From Pseudomonas kielensis (GTDB lineage Bacteria > Pseudomonadota > Gammaproteobacteria > Pseudomonadales > Pseudomonadaceae), in assembly GCF_014236655.1 (NCBI RefSeq), contig NZ_JACMYG010000014.1, positions 1-64,000 of the forward strand: 64,000 bases of DNA, read 5' to 3'. Made by a program: the position numbers and the translations under genes. Below the pieces are notes generated by a model. That model saw only the letters and a list, made by a program, of their open reading frames with translations. It had not been told where the DNA came from and ran no database searches. Below, in pieces: positions 45,094-54,267 of the stretch. Positions within the stretch are counted from its first letter, which is position 1; each line of letters starts with the position of its first letter.

Positions 45094-45783
45094 TTGGGCG
45101 ACCTCGAGCCGTCAGCCACCGTGACCCGTCAGGCACCCTGTCCCCGGCGCATTGGCGTACTGGGCGGGACCTTCGACCCGGTGCACATCGGTCATTTGCG
45201 CGGTGCGCTGGAGGTGGCCGAGTCGCTGAATCTCGATGAGTTGCGCCTGACGCCCAGCGCCAGGCCACCCCATCGGGGTACGCCGCAGGTATCGGCGCTC
45301 GATCGTCTGGCGATGGTCGAATGCGCGGTGGCTGGGGTTGCACCCCTGGTGGTGGACGACCGCGAACTCAAACGCGACAAGCCGTCCTACACTATTGACA
45401 CCCTGGAGCTGATGCGCGCGGAACTCGCCGCCGATGACCAGGTATTTTTACTTTTGGGCTGGGACGCATTTTGCGGCCTGCCCACTTGGCACCGCTGGGA
45501 AGAGTTGCTCCAGCATTGCCACATCCTGGTGCTGCAACGCCCGGATGCCGACAGCGAACCGCCGGATGCCTTGCGCAACCTGCTGGCCGCGCGCTCGGTG
45601 AGCGACCCGCTGGCCCTCAAAGGGCCGAGTGGACAGATTGCATTCGTCTGGCAGACACCGCTCGCGGTATCCGCCACCCAGATCCGTCAACTGCTGGCCA
45701 GCGGTAAGTCGGTACGTTTCCTGGTGCCCGACGCGGTCCTGGCCTACATCGATGCGCACGGACTTTACCGTGCGCCGAACTGA
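45094..45783 (+). CDS. nadD: Nicotinate-nucleotide adenylyltransferase
   Basis: A 229-residue enzyme of NAD synthesis with the nucleotidyltransferase motif [26 protein letters not shown], then [35 protein letters not shown] and the C-terminal ISxxxxR-like [28 protein letters not shown]. The start is unsure: TTG at 45094 has AGGAG about 10 bases upstream and lies two bases after the proA stop; GTG at 45121 would give a shorter N-terminus. Either leaves about 10-18 residues before the fold. Confidence 0.93.
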   Translation: MGDLEPSATVTRQAPCPRRIGVLGGTFDPVHIGHLRGALEVAESLNLDELRLTPSARPPHRGTPQVSALDRLAMVECAVAGVAPLVVDDRELKRDKPSYTIDTLELMRAELAADDQVFLLLGWDAFCGLPTWHRWEELLQHCHILVLQRPDADSEPPDALRNLLAARSVSDPLALKGPSGQIAFVWQTPLAVSATQIRQLLASGKSVRFLVPDAVLAYIDAHGLYRAPN

Positions 45784-45856
45784 ATAGGAGTGCCTCAAGG
45801 CACGTGGCAACAACGTGTATTGATGCGCCCGAACATACGAGCAAAACGAGTTTTAT

Positions 45857-46351
45857 ATGACTGACAAAGACCAAACCAAAGTAAAGCGTAAAGGCACGTT
45901 CAAGAGCGCCCCGCTGCCAGTAGAAGCGCACACTGGCGTGATCCTGGCTGGCGAAGAGCTGGTCAAGGTTGCCGTAGCGGCCCTGGAAGACGTCAAGGCC
46001 CAGGACATCCAGGTGATCGACGTTCGTGAGAAGCAGAGCATCACTGACTTCATGATCATCGCCACCGGTACCTCCAACCGCCAGATCGGCGCGATGCTGG
46101 ACAAGGTCCGCGAAGCGGTCAAGGCACAGGGCGTCAAGCCGCTGGGCGAAGAAGGCAAGGGCGACAGCGACTGGGTCCTGCTGGACATGGACGATGTCAT
46201 CGTGCACATGATGACCGCCTCGGCACGCCAGTTCTACGACCTGGAGCGCCTGTGGGCCGGTGCCGAGCAAAGCCGTTCGGCCAGCGCCGCGCACCACAGC
46301 CCGGAAAACACCCATGAGCACTTCACCAAGCTCAACAAAGACCAGCAATAA
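45857..46351 (+). CDS. rsfS: Ribosomal silencing factor RsfS
   Basis: A 164-residue protein. The family core is VKVAVAALEDVKAQDIQVIDVREKQSITDFMIIATGTSNRQIGAMLDKV ... GDSDWVLLDMDDVIVHMMTASARQFYDLERLWAGAE. RsfS binds uL14 and blocks subunit joining in stationary phase. There is an N-terminal basic extension of about 25 residues and a C-terminal tail. The next gene, rlmH, starts 9 bases later; this pairing is conserved. Confidence 0.95.
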   Translation: MTDKDQTKVKRKGTFKSAPLPVEAHTGVILAGEELVKVAVAALEDVKAQDIQVIDVREKQSITDFMIIATGTSNRQIGAMLDKVREAVKAQGVKPLGEEGKGDSDWVLLDMDDVIVHMMTASARQFYDLERLWAGAEQSRSASAAHHSPENTHEHFTKLNKDQQ

Positions 46352-46360
46352 GGGACCGCT

Positions 46361-46828
46361 GTGCGACTGCGACTGATCGCCGTCGGTTCACGCATGCCCA
46401 AGTGGGTGGAAGAAGGCTGGCATGAATATGCCAAGCGTCTTCCGTCCGAGCTGGCGCTGGAACTGGTGGAAATACCGCTCAACACCCGGGGCAAGAATGC
46501 TGACGTGGCGCGTTTCATTCGCCAGGAAGGCGAAGCCATGCTGGCCAAGGTCGGGCCGAACGAGCGCATCGTCACCCTCGAAGTCCACGGCAAACCGTGG
46601 AGCACCGAGCAACTGGCGGTGGAACTCGATCGCTGGCGCCTGGACTCGCGCACGGTGAACTTCATGGTCGGCGGCCCCGAGGGGCTGGCGCCGGAAGTCT
46701 GTGCGCGGGCTGATCAGCGCTGGTCGTTATCGCCCTTGACCTTGCCGCACTCGCTGGTGCGGATCCTGATCGGCGAACAGCTGTACCGTGCCTGGACTGT
46801 TCTGTCCGGCCACCCTTACCACAAGTAG
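46361..46828 (+). CDS. rlmH: 23S rRNA pseudouridine-1915 N3-methyltransferase
   Basis: A 155-residue SPOUT methyltransferase, the standard length, with a GTG start. Marks: [45 protein letters not shown] and the knotted C-terminus [33 protein letters not shown]. It modifies helix 69 of 23S rRNA. Confidence 0.97.
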   Translation: MRLRLIAVGSRMPKWVEEGWHEYAKRLPSELALELVEIPLNTRGKNADVARFIRQEGEAMLAKVGPNERIVTLEVHGKPWSTEQLAVELDRWRLDSRTVNFMVGGPEGLAPEVCARADQRWSLSPLTLPHSLVRILIGEQLYRAWTVLSGHPYHK

Positions 46829-46838
46829 TTCTGCCCTC

Positions 46839-48734
46839 ATGCCCCAGCCGATCCGCATCAAGGACCACGAAAAAGACGCCCGTCTGGTGCGTGGCCGTGT
46901 CGTGTTCGGGGCAATTGCAGTGGTGGTGCTGATCGGCGTGCTGATTGCGCGGCTGTATTTTCTGCAGGTGATCCAGTACGAGTACCACTCGACCCTGTCG
47001 GAAAACAACCGCGTCCACGTTCAGCCGATTCCGCCGACGCGCGGCCTGATCTTCGACCGTAATGGCGTAGTGATTGCCGACAACCGGCCCAGCTTCAGCC
47101 TGAGCATGACCCGCGAACGCTCCGGCGACTGGCAGCAGGTCCTCGATGTGATCGTCGAGGTGCTGCAGCTGACGCCCGAGGACCGGGTGATCTTTGAAAA
47201 ACGCATGCGCCAGGGGCGTCGGCCGTTCGAGCCGGTGCCGATCCTCTTCGAACTGACGGAGGAGCAGATTGCCCGCATTGCGGTGAATCAGTTCCGCCTG
47301 CCAGGCGTCGAAGTGGTTGCCCAGTTGGTGCGCCATTACCCTCAGGGCGCGCATTTTGCGCACTCGGTGGGCTACATGGGGCGGATCAACGAAAAAGAGC
47401 TCAAGACCCTCGATCCGGTGAACTACAGCGGCACCCATCATATCGGCAAGACCGGTATCGAACGTTTCTACGAGCCCCAGCTGCACGGCCAGGTCGGCTA
47501 CGAAGAAGTCGAGACCAACGCCCGAGGCCGCGTGCTGCGGGTGCTCAAGCGCACCGACCCGATTCCCGGCAAGGACATCGTCCTGAGCCTGGACATCAAG
47601 CTGCAGGAAGCGGCCGAAGCGGCTTTGGGCGGCCGTCGTGGCGCGGTTGTAGCCCTGGACCCGAACACCGGCGAAGTCCTGGCGATGGTCAGCCAGCCGA
47701 GTTTCGACCCGAACCTGTTCGTCACCGGTATCAGCTTCAAGGCCTATGCCGAGTTGCGTGACTCCATCGACCGACCGCTGTTCAACCGCGTGCTGCGTGG
47801 CCTGTATCCGCCGGGTTCGACCATCAAGCCAGCCGTGGCGATTGCCGGCTTGGACTCCGGGGTGGTGACGGCTTCCTCGCGGGTGTTCGACCCGGGTTAC
47901 TACCAGTTGCCCAACTACGATCACAAATACCGTAACTGGAACCGCTCCGGTGACGGTTTTGTCGACCTCGACACGGCGATCATGCGTTCCAACGACACCT
48001 ACTTCTATGACCTGGCCCACAAGCTGGGGATCGATCGGTTGTCGGCCTACATGGGCAAGTTCGGCATCGGCCAGAAGGTCTCGCTGGACATGTTTGAGGA
48101 ATCGCCGGGGCTGATGCCGTCCCGCGAGTGGAAGCGCGCTACTCGCCGCCAGGCCTGGTTCCCGGGGGAAACCCTGATCCTGGGGATTGGCCAGGGTTAC
48201 ATGCAGTCCACCCCGCTGCAGCTGGCCCAGGCCACGGCACTGGTGGCCAGCAAGGGCAAGTGGATTCGTCCGCACCTGGCCAAGACCATCGAAGGCGAAA
48301 AGCCGGTGGACGACAACCCGATGCCGGACATCATCCTGCGCGATCCGCTGGACTGGAACCGGGTCAACCATGGCATGCAGCAAGTGATGCACGGTGCTCG
48401 CGGCACGGCGCGCAAAGCGGCGATCGGCGCGCAATACCGGATCGCCGGCAAGTCGGGTACCGCTCAGGTGGTCGCGATCAAGCAGGGCGAGAAGTACGAC
48501 CGCTCCAAGGTGCAGGAACGCCATCGCGACCACGCCTTGTTCGTGGGTTTCGCACCCGCCGACAACCCGAAAATCACCGTGTCGGTGATGGTCGAGAACG
48601 GCGAGTCCGGCTCCGGCGTCGCCGCGCCGGTAGTCCGTCAAATCATGGACGCCTGGCTTCTGGACCAGGACGGCCGGCTCAAACCTGAGTTCGCCAGCCC
48701 CAATACCGCGGAGGCTACGGCCCGTGAAGAGTAA
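46839..48734 (+). CDS. mrdA: Penicillin-binding protein 2 (elongasome transpeptidase)
   Basis: A 631-residue class B PBP. Short cytosolic tail (RIKDHEKDARLVRGR), one membrane helix (about 21-43), the pedestal domain with PTRGLIFDRNGVVIADNRPSFSL, and the transpeptidase with SxxK (GSTIKPAV), SxN (MRSNDTYF) and KTG-like KSGTAQV. The start at 46839 is the family start. It works with RodA in side-wall synthesis. Its last 11 bases overlap rodA. Confidence 0.96.
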   Translation: MPQPIRIKDHEKDARLVRGRVVFGAIAVVVLIGVLIARLYFLQVIQYEYHSTLSENNRVHVQPIPPTRGLIFDRNGVVIADNRPSFSLSMTRERSGDWQQVLDVIVEVLQLTPEDRVIFEKRMRQGRRPFEPVPILFELTEEQIARIAVNQFRLPGVEVVAQLVRHYPQGAHFAHSVGYMGRINEKELKTLDPVNYSGTHHIGKTGIERFYEPQLHGQVGYEEVETNARGRVLRVLKRTDPIPGKDIVLSLDIKLQEAAEAALGGRRGAVVALDPNTGEVLAMVSQPSFDPNLFVTGISFKAYAELRDSIDRPLFNRVLRGLYPPGSTIKPAVAIAGLDSGVVTASSRVFDPGYYQLPNYDHKYRNWNRSGDGFVDLDTAIMRSNDTYFYDLAHKLGIDRLSAYMGKFGIGQKVSLDMFEESPGLMPSREWKRATRRQAWFPGETLILGIGQGYMQSTPLQLAQATALVASKGKWIRPHLAKTIEGEKPVDDNPMPDIILRDPLDWNRVNHGMQQVMHGARGTARKAAIGAQYRIAGKSGTAQVVAIKQGEKYDRSKVQERHRDHALFVGFAPADNPKITVSVMVENGESGSGVAAPVVRQIMDAWLLDQDGRLKPEFASPNTAEATAREE

Positions 48735-49869
48735 TTTCGATCGCATTCTCTCCAGCGAGGATGTGATGCGTCGCCGTGCGACGCTGTTGCAACGCATGCA
48801 CATCGACGGTCCGCTGCTGATCCTGCTGCTGATTCTGGCGGCCGGCAGCCTGTTCGTGCTGTATTCGGCCAGCGGCAAGAGCTGGGACCTGCTGGCCAAG
48901 CAGGCCACCTCGTTCGGCATCGGCCTGGTGTCGATGGTCATCATCGCCCAGTTCGAGCCGCGCTTCATGGCGCGTTGGGTGCCGCTGGGCTACGTGTTCG
49001 GCGTGGTGCTGTTGATCGTGGTCGACATCATGGGCCACAACGCCATGGGGGCGACGCGCTGGATCAACATTCCCGGGGTGATCCGCTTCCAGCCCTCGGA
49101 GTTCATGAAGATCATCATGCCGGCAACCATTGCCTGGTACCTGGCCAAGCGCACGCTGCCGCCACAACTCAAACACGTCGGGGTCAGCCTGATCCTGATC
49201 GGCATCCCGTTCATCCTGATCGTGCGCCAGCCCGACCTCGGCACCTCGCTGCTGATCCTCGCTGGCGGCGCTTTCGTGCTGTTCATGGGTGGCCTGCGCT
49301 GGCGCTGGATCATCAGCGTGCTGGCGGCCACGGTTCCGGTGGCGATCGCCATGTGGTTCTTTGTCATGCACGACTACCAGAAGCAGCGCGTGCTGACCTT
49401 CCTCGACCCGGAGAGCGATCCGCTCGGCACCGGCTGGAACATCATCCAGTCCAAGGCCGCCATCGGCTCCGGCGGGGTATTTGGCAAGGGCTGGCTGCTG
49501 GGCACCCAGTCGCACCTGGACTTCCTGCCGGAAAGCCACACCGACTTCATCATCGCGGTGATGGGCGAAGAGTTCGGCCTGGTGGGCATTTGCGCCCTGT
49601 TGCTGATCTATCTGCTGCTGATTGGCCGTGGCCTGGTGATTACCGCCCAGGCCCAGACACTGTTTGGCAAATTGCTGGCCGGTGCACTGACCATGACGTT
49701 TTTTGTTTACGTTTTCGTCAACATCGGTATGGTCAGTGGCCTGTTGCCGGTAGTAGGGGTGCCGTTGCCGTTCATTAGCTACGGCGGAACTTCGCTGGTG
49801 ACGCTGCTGTCAGCGTTTGGGGTTTTGATGTCGATCCATACCCATCGTAAGTGGATCGCGCAGGTTTGA
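48724..49869 (+). CDS. rodA: Rod-shape SEDS glycosyltransferase RodA
   Basis: A 381-residue SEDS protein with about 10 membrane helices. GTG at 48724 has GGAGG 9-13 bases upstream and overlaps mrdA; an internal ATG at codon 15 is the alternative. Conserved: LYSASGKSWDLL, FQPSEFMKIIMPATIAWYL, RQPDLGTSLLI, the long extracellular loop with GSGGVFGKGWLLGTQSHLDFLPESHTDFIIAVMGEEFG and PLPFISYGGTSLVTLL. It polymerises lipid II in partnership with PBP2. Confidence 0.96.
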   Translation: MKSNFDRILSSEDVMRRRATLLQRMHIDGPLLILLLILAAGSLFVLYSASGKSWDLLAKQATSFGIGLVSMVIIAQFEPRFMARWVPLGYVFGVVLLIVVDIMGHNAMGATRWINIPGVIRFQPSEFMKIIMPATIAWYLAKRTLPPQLKHVGVSLILIGIPFILIVRQPDLGTSLLILAGGAFVLFMGGLRWRWIISVLAATVPVAIAMWFFVMHDYQKQRVLTFLDPESDPLGTGWNIIQSKAAIGSGGVFGKGWLLGTQSHLDFLPESHTDFIIAVMGEEFGLVGICALLLIYLLLIGRGLVITAQAQTLFGKLLAGALTMTFFVYVFVNIGMVSGLLPVVGVPLPFISYGGTSLVTLLSAFGVLMSIHTHRKWIAQV

Positions 49870-49886
49870 ATAAGGTGAAGAGTTCA

Positions 49887-50897
49887 ATGCAAGTAATGCG
49901 TGGCTGGGCGACTCGATACGCTCCGTGGGTCGGCCTGGTAAGCATCCTTGGTACGGCGCCCATGGCGCTGGCCGGCGAATATGAAGGCTCGCCCCAAGTG
50001 GCCGAATTTGTCGGTGAAATGACCCGCGACTACGGTTTTGCCGGCGAACAGCTGATGGGCGTGTTCCGTGAAGCCCAGCGCAAGCAGGCGATTCTCGACG
50101 CCATCTCGCGGCCTGCCGAGCGGGTCAAGCAATGGAAGGAATATCGCCCGATGTTCCTCACCGATGCCCGCATTGCCCGCGGCGTGGACTTCTGGCGCCA
50201 GCATGAGGCAGTGCTGGCCCGTGCCGAGCAGGAATACGGCGTGCCGGCCCAGGTGATTGTCTCGATCATTGGGGTCGAGACGTTTTTCGGCCGCAATACC
50301 GGCAATTATCGGGTAATCGATGCGTTGTCGACCCTGGGTTTCGACTACCCTCCACGTGCCGAATTCTTCCGCAAGGAATTGCGCGAGTTCCTGTTGCTGG
50401 CGCGCGAAGAGCAGGTTGACCCGCTGACGCTCAAAGGCTCCTACGCCGGCGCCATGGGCCTGCCGCAATTCATGCCCAGCAGTTTTCGGGCGTATGCGGT
50501 GGACTTCGACGGCGACGGCCACATTAATATCTGGACCAACGCCGATGATGCCATTGGCAGCGTCGCCAGCTATTTCAAGCGTCACGGCTGGGAAGCCGGG
50601 CAACCGGTGGTCAGTCTCGCCCAGGTGCGGGGCGATCAGGTCGACGACGGCCTGACCACCGGGATCGAACCGACGAAAACCGTCGGGGAGTTGCGAGCGC
50701 TGGGCTGGTCGAGTCATGATGCGCTGCGCGACGATATGCCGGTCACCGCGTTTCGTCTGGAAGGCGACAATGGCCCTGAATACTGGATGGGCCTGAAGAA
50801 TTTTTACGCGATTACGCGTTATAACCGCAGCGTGATGTACGCCATGGCCGTACATCAGTTGTCTGAACAGCTGGTCCAAGCACGGGGCGTCAAGTAA
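49887..50897 (+). CDS. sltB1: Lytic murein transglycosylase B (soluble type, SltB1)
   Basis: A 336-residue GH103 enzyme. Signal peptide ending MALAGEYEG with no lipobox Cys, so probably soluble in the periplasm like SltB1, unlike E. coli MltB. Catalytic Glu in VIVSIIGVETFFGRNTG; also GSYAGAMGLPQFMPSSFRAYAVDFDGDGHINIW. AAGGTGAAGAG precedes the ATG at 49887. It cleaves glycan strands with 1,6-anhydro ends and is placed with the elongasome genes. Its stop overlaps the rlpA ATG (TAATG). Confidence 0.94.
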   Translation: MQVMRGWATRYAPWVGLVSILGTAPMALAGEYEGSPQVAEFVGEMTRDYGFAGEQLMGVFREAQRKQAILDAISRPAERVKQWKEYRPMFLTDARIARGVDFWRQHEAVLARAEQEYGVPAQVIVSIIGVETFFGRNTGNYRVIDALSTLGFDYPPRAEFFRKELREFLLLAREEQVDPLTLKGSYAGAMGLPQFMPSSFRAYAVDFDGDGHINIWTNADDAIGSVASYFKRHGWEAGQPVVSLAQVRGDQVDDGLTTGIEPTKTVGELRALGWSSHDALRDDMPVTAFRLEGDNGPEYWMGLKNFYAITRYNRSVMYAMAVHQLSEQLVQARGVK

Positions 50898-51910
50898 TGC
50901 CGGCATTGCCAATCCGCAAACCCCTGAAGCTGGTGGCTTTCACCGCGTTGTCGATGCTCATGGTCAGTTGCTCGACCAGCCGCGCACCGCAGCCGCAGAA
51001 AGCCCCGACCGCTGTCCGCGCCACACCGGGGCTGGACATCAACCGAGCCCACAAGGACGGCGCGCCGTGGTGGGATGTTGATGTGTCGCGCATTCCCGAC
51101 GCCACGCCCACCCTGCACACCGGGTCCTACAAGGCCAACCCCTACACCGTGCTGGGCAAGACCTACTACCCGATGCCCGAGTCCAAGCGTTATGTCGAGA
51201 CGGGGACGGCGTCCTGGTATGGCACCAAGTTCCATGGCCAGAACACCGCCAATGGCGAGGTCTATGACCTGTACGGCATGAGTGCCGCGCACAAGACCCT
51301 GCCGTTGCCTGCCTATGTGCGGGTGACCAACCTGGACAACAAACGCACGGTGGTCCTGCGGGTCAACGACCGTGGGCCGTTCTATTCCGACCGCATCATC
51401 GACCTGTCCTACGCCGCGGCGAAGAAACTCGGTTATGCCGAAACCGGTACAGCGCGAGTCAAGGTCGAAGGCATCGACCCGCAAGAGTGGTGGGCGGCCA
51501 AGGGCCGGCCGGCACCGTTGATGCTCAACGAGCCGCAGATCGCGCAAAACAGCGGGCCGGTCATCACCACGTCGACCGGCAAGGTCGAACAATGGACCCC
51601 GCCGCCACAGCAGCACGCGGCAGCCGTCGTGCCGATGCAGATCAACGCTAAAAAAAACGCTTCTGTACCAGCCTCTGGCCAGTATCTACAGGTGGGCGCG
51701 TTCGCCAACCCGGACGCTGCAGAGCTCCTGAGATCGAAGCTCAGCGGGATGGTGAGCGCTCCGGTGTTCATCAGTTCGATCGTGCGCAATCAGCAGACCC
51801 TGCACCGGGTTCGCCTGGGGCCTATCGGTTCGCCGGGTGAGATTACGCAAGTGCAAAACAGCGTGCGCCTGGCCAATCTCGGTTCGCCGAGCCTGGTGAC
51901 GGCCGAGTAA
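50897..51910 (+). CDS. rlpA: Septal-ring lytic transglycosylase RlpA
   Basis: A 337-residue lipoprotein (LSMLMVSCSTS; Cys about 25). A DPBB domain at about 95-190 (GTASWYGTKFHGQNTANGEVYDLYGMSAAHKTLP ... VRVNDRGPFYSDRIIDLSYAAA) holds the catalytic His/Asp/Tyr surface, and a SPOR domain at about 258-330 (GQYLQVGAFANPDAAELLRSKL) binds denuded septal glycan. RlpA of P. aeruginosa cleaves peptide-free glycan during daughter-cell separation. Confidence 0.95.
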   Translation: MPALPIRKPLKLVAFTALSMLMVSCSTSRAPQPQKAPTAVRATPGLDINRAHKDGAPWWDVDVSRIPDATPTLHTGSYKANPYTVLGKTYYPMPESKRYVETGTASWYGTKFHGQNTANGEVYDLYGMSAAHKTLPLPAYVRVTNLDNKRTVVLRVNDRGPFYSDRIIDLSYAAAKKLGYAETGTARVKVEGIDPQEWWAAKGRPAPLMLNEPQIAQNSGPVITTSTGKVEQWTPPPQQHAAAVVPMQINAKKNASVPASGQYLQVGAFANPDAAELLRSKLSGMVSAPVFISSIVRNQQTLHRVRLGPIGSPGEITQVQNSVRLANLGSPSLVTAE

Positions 51911-52020
51911 GTAACACCTGATTCAAGGTTCGCTTGCAGTATTGGGGGGTGAACCTGAGTTGTTGGCTCGTAGTACAACAAAAGCCCGGCAAGGGTCAGT
52001 GAGTGAACAACTGAACACGC

Positions 52021-52054
52021 GACACCCTCAAGGCCTTGTGCCGTGAGGGTTGTC
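52021..52054. other. Hairpin in the dacA leader
   Basis: GACACCCTCA pairs with TGAGGGTTGTC (one bulged T) around a 13-base loop, 52 bases upstream of the dacA ATG in a 195-base spacer. No T-run follows. It may mark the end of the rlpA message or shape the dacA leader. Confidence 0.4.
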
Positions 52055-52105
52055 AGATTAGTTTTGCCCGCGAGGGCAGTTTCCATTAGCGATTTCGAGA
52101 GACGG

Positions 52106-53263
52106 ATGAACATCACCACCTTTGCCAAACGCCTGTGCCTGCTAGTCCCGCTGCTCCTCTCGCCGTCCGCTTTCGCGGCCGAGATGATGCCGTCGTCACC
52201 ACAACTGGCCGCCAAGGCCTACGTGCTCATGGACGCCAGCAGCGGCAACGTGCTGGTCGAGAACAACGGTGACCAGCGTCTGCCGCCAGCCAGCCTGACC
52301 AAGCTGATGACCGCGTACATCGCGACCCTGGAAATCCGTCGTGGCCAGATCGGTGAAAACGATCCGGTGACCGTCAGCGAAAACGCCTGGCGTACCGGCG
52401 GTTCGCGGATGTTCATCAAGGTCGGCTCCCAAGTGTCGGTCAGCGACCTGCTGCACGGCATCATCATCCAGTCGGGCAACGACGCCAGTGTTGCGCTCGC
52501 CGAGCACATCGCCGGCAGCGAAGACGCGTTCGCCGACATGATGAACAAGACTGCCGCTGACCTGGGTATGACCAACACCCACTTCATGAACCCGACCGGC
52601 CTGCCAAACCCTGAGCACTACTCCTCGGCTCACGACATGGCGATCCTGGCGCGCGCGATCATCCACGAAGACCCGGCTCACTACGCGATCTACTCGCAGA
52701 AAGAGTTCTTCTGGAACGGCATCAAGCAACCTAACCGCAACCTGCTGCTGTGGCGCGACAAGACCGTCGACGGTCTGAAAACCGGTCACACCGACGAAGC
52801 CGGCTACTGCCTGGTGTCCTCGGCGGTACGTGATGGCATGCGCCTGGTCTCCGTGGTGTTCGGCACCAACAGCGACACCGCGCGTGCAGCTGAAACCCAG
52901 AAGCTGCTGACCTACGGCTTCCGCTTCTTCGAAACCCAGACCTTCTACCAGAAGGGCGCCGAGCTGGCCCAGGCTCCTGTCTGGAAGGGCACCACCAACC
53001 AGGTCAAGGCTGGCCTGGCTCAAGACCTGACCATGACTCTGCCAAAAGGCCAGCTGAAGAAGCTCGCTGCCAGCATGACCATGAACCCGCAACTGATCGC
53101 GCCAATCGCCAAGGGCGACGTGATCGGTAAAGTCGAAGTCAAGCTGGACGACAAGGTGGTGCACAGCGCCGACCTGATCGCGCTGGACGCCGTCGAGGAG
53201 GGTGGTATCTTGCGCCGCATGTGGGATAGCATCCGTCTATTCTTCTTCGGCTTGTTCAACTGA
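52106..53263 (+). CDS. dacA: D-alanyl-D-alanine carboxypeptidase (PBP5/6 type)
   Basis: A 385-residue low-molecular-mass PBP. Signal peptide MNITTFAKRLCLLVPLLLSPSAFA; active-site SxxK in PPASLTKLM, SxN in QSGNDASVALAEH and KTG in DGLKTGHTDEAGYC; C-terminal amphipathic anchor RRMWDSIRLFFFGLFN for membrane attachment. It trims the terminal D-Ala from peptidoglycan stems. Start at 52106 rather than 52043 because the signal peptide begins there. Confidence 0.96.
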   Translation: MNITTFAKRLCLLVPLLLSPSAFAAEMMPSSPQLAAKAYVLMDASSGNVLVENNGDQRLPPASLTKLMTAYIATLEIRRGQIGENDPVTVSENAWRTGGSRMFIKVGSQVSVSDLLHGIIIQSGNDASVALAEHIAGSEDAFADMMNKTAADLGMTNTHFMNPTGLPNPEHYSSAHDMAILARAIIHEDPAHYAIYSQKEFFWNGIKQPNRNLLLWRDKTVDGLKTGHTDEAGYCLVSSAVRDGMRLVSVVFGTNSDTARAAETQKLLTYGFRFFETQTFYQKGAELAQAPVWKGTTNQVKAGLAQDLTMTLPKGQLKKLAASMTMNPQLIAPIAKGDVIGKVEVKLDDKVVHSADLIALDAVEEGGILRRMWDSIRLFFFGLFN

Positions 53264-53279
53264 TTTAGTGTGGACCTGC

Positions 53280-53310
53280 ATGGCCCCGTTCCGACCTGGA
53301 GCGGGGCCAT
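53280..53310 (+). terminator. 13-bp hairpin after dacA
   Basis: ATGGCCCCGTTCC-GACCT-GGAGCGGGGCCAT, 13 pairs with one G-U, 17 bases past the dacA stop. There is no T-run, so termination may be partial and allow some read-through into ybeD-lipB-lipA. Confidence 0.5.
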
Positions 53311-53343
53311 GTCCGTTGCCACGGCTTACGAGGCCGTTACGCC

Positions 53344-53619
53344 ATGACAGATACAGAAGTAAAGGCGCCAAAGATCGAATTCCCTTGCGCGGATTACCCG
53401 ATTAAGGTGATCGGCGACACCGGTGTGGGCTTCAAGGACAAGATCATTGCGATCCTGGAAAAGCACGCCACCGTAGACCACAAGACCCTGGCCGAACGCC
53501 AGAGTACCAATGGCAAGTACACGACCATCCAGCTGCACATCATCGCCACCGGTCAGGAACAGCTCTACGACATCAACAGCGAGTTGCGCGCTACCGGTTT
53601 CGTGCACATGGTGCTGTGA
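53344..53619 (+). CDS. ybeD: DUF493/YbeD-family protein
   Basis: A 91-residue ferredoxin-like-fold protein: [32 protein letters not shown] and [34 protein letters not shown]. The family is always small and often precedes lipB; E. coli YbeD has no settled role. Its stop overlaps the lipB ATG (TGATG). Confidence 0.92.
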   Translation: MTDTEVKAPKIEFPCADYPIKVIGDTGVGFKDKIIAILEKHATVDHKTLAERQSTNGKYTTIQLHIIATGQEQLYDINSELRATGFVHMVL

Positions 53620-54266
53620 TGACGGCACCGCTGGGCTTTCGTGAACTCGGCCAGCTGGCTTACGAGCCGGTCTGGCAGGCCATGCAGCGCTTCACCAATG
53701 AACGTGGCAGCGAGCGTGCCGACGAGATCTGGCTGGTCCAGCACCCGGCGGTGTTCACCCAGGGTCAGGCCGGCAAGGCCGAGCACCTGCTGCTGCCGGG
53801 GGACATTCCGGTGGTGCAGGTCGACCGCGGCGGCCAAGTGACCTACCACGGTCCGGGGCAGTTGGTCGCGTACCTGCTGCTGGATGTGCGCAAGCTGGGG
53901 TTCGGCGTGCGGGACCTGGTCAGCCGGATGGAACGCTGCCTGATCGAGTTGCTGGCCAGCTATGGTGTTACCGCCGTGGCCAAGCCGGATGCACCGGGGG
54001 TCTACGTCAATGGTGCAAAAATCGCCTCTCTGGGGCTGCGGATCCGCCACGGTTGCTCCTTTCATGGCCTGGCCCTGAACGTGGATATGGACCTTGAACC
54101 GTTCCGACGGATTAACCCCTGTGGCTACGCCGGGCTGGCAATGACTCAGCTGCGTGACCATACAGGGCCGATAGAATTTGCCGAGGTAAGTGCCCGGCTG
54201 CGCGCGCAGCTCGTCAAACACCTCGACTATGCTGAGCAGACGACCCTAACGGGCGGAATCGACTGA
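53619..54266 (+). CDS. lipB: Octanoyl-[ACP]:protein octanoyltransferase
   Basis: A 215-residue enzyme that moves octanoate from ACP to lipoyl domains. Motifs: [44 protein letters not shown], catalytic Lys and Cys in [28 protein letters not shown] and [14 protein letters not shown]. One base separates it from lipA. Confidence 0.96.
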   Translation: MTAPLGFRELGQLAYEPVWQAMQRFTNERGSERADEIWLVQHPAVFTQGQAGKAEHLLLPGDIPVVQVDRGGQVTYHGPGQLVAYLLLDVRKLGFGVRDLVSRMERCLIELLASYGVTAVAKPDAPGVYVNGAKIASLGLRIRHGCSFHGLALNVDMDLEPFRRINPCGYAGLAMTQLRDHTGPIEFAEVSARLRAQLVKHLDYAEQTTLTGGID

Positions 54267-54267
54267 T

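Noticed and set aside
46662..48968. 768-codon open frame on the minus strand
   Set aside because: It mirrors mrdA and the start of rodA; the predicted product is low-complexity Arg/His-rich text.
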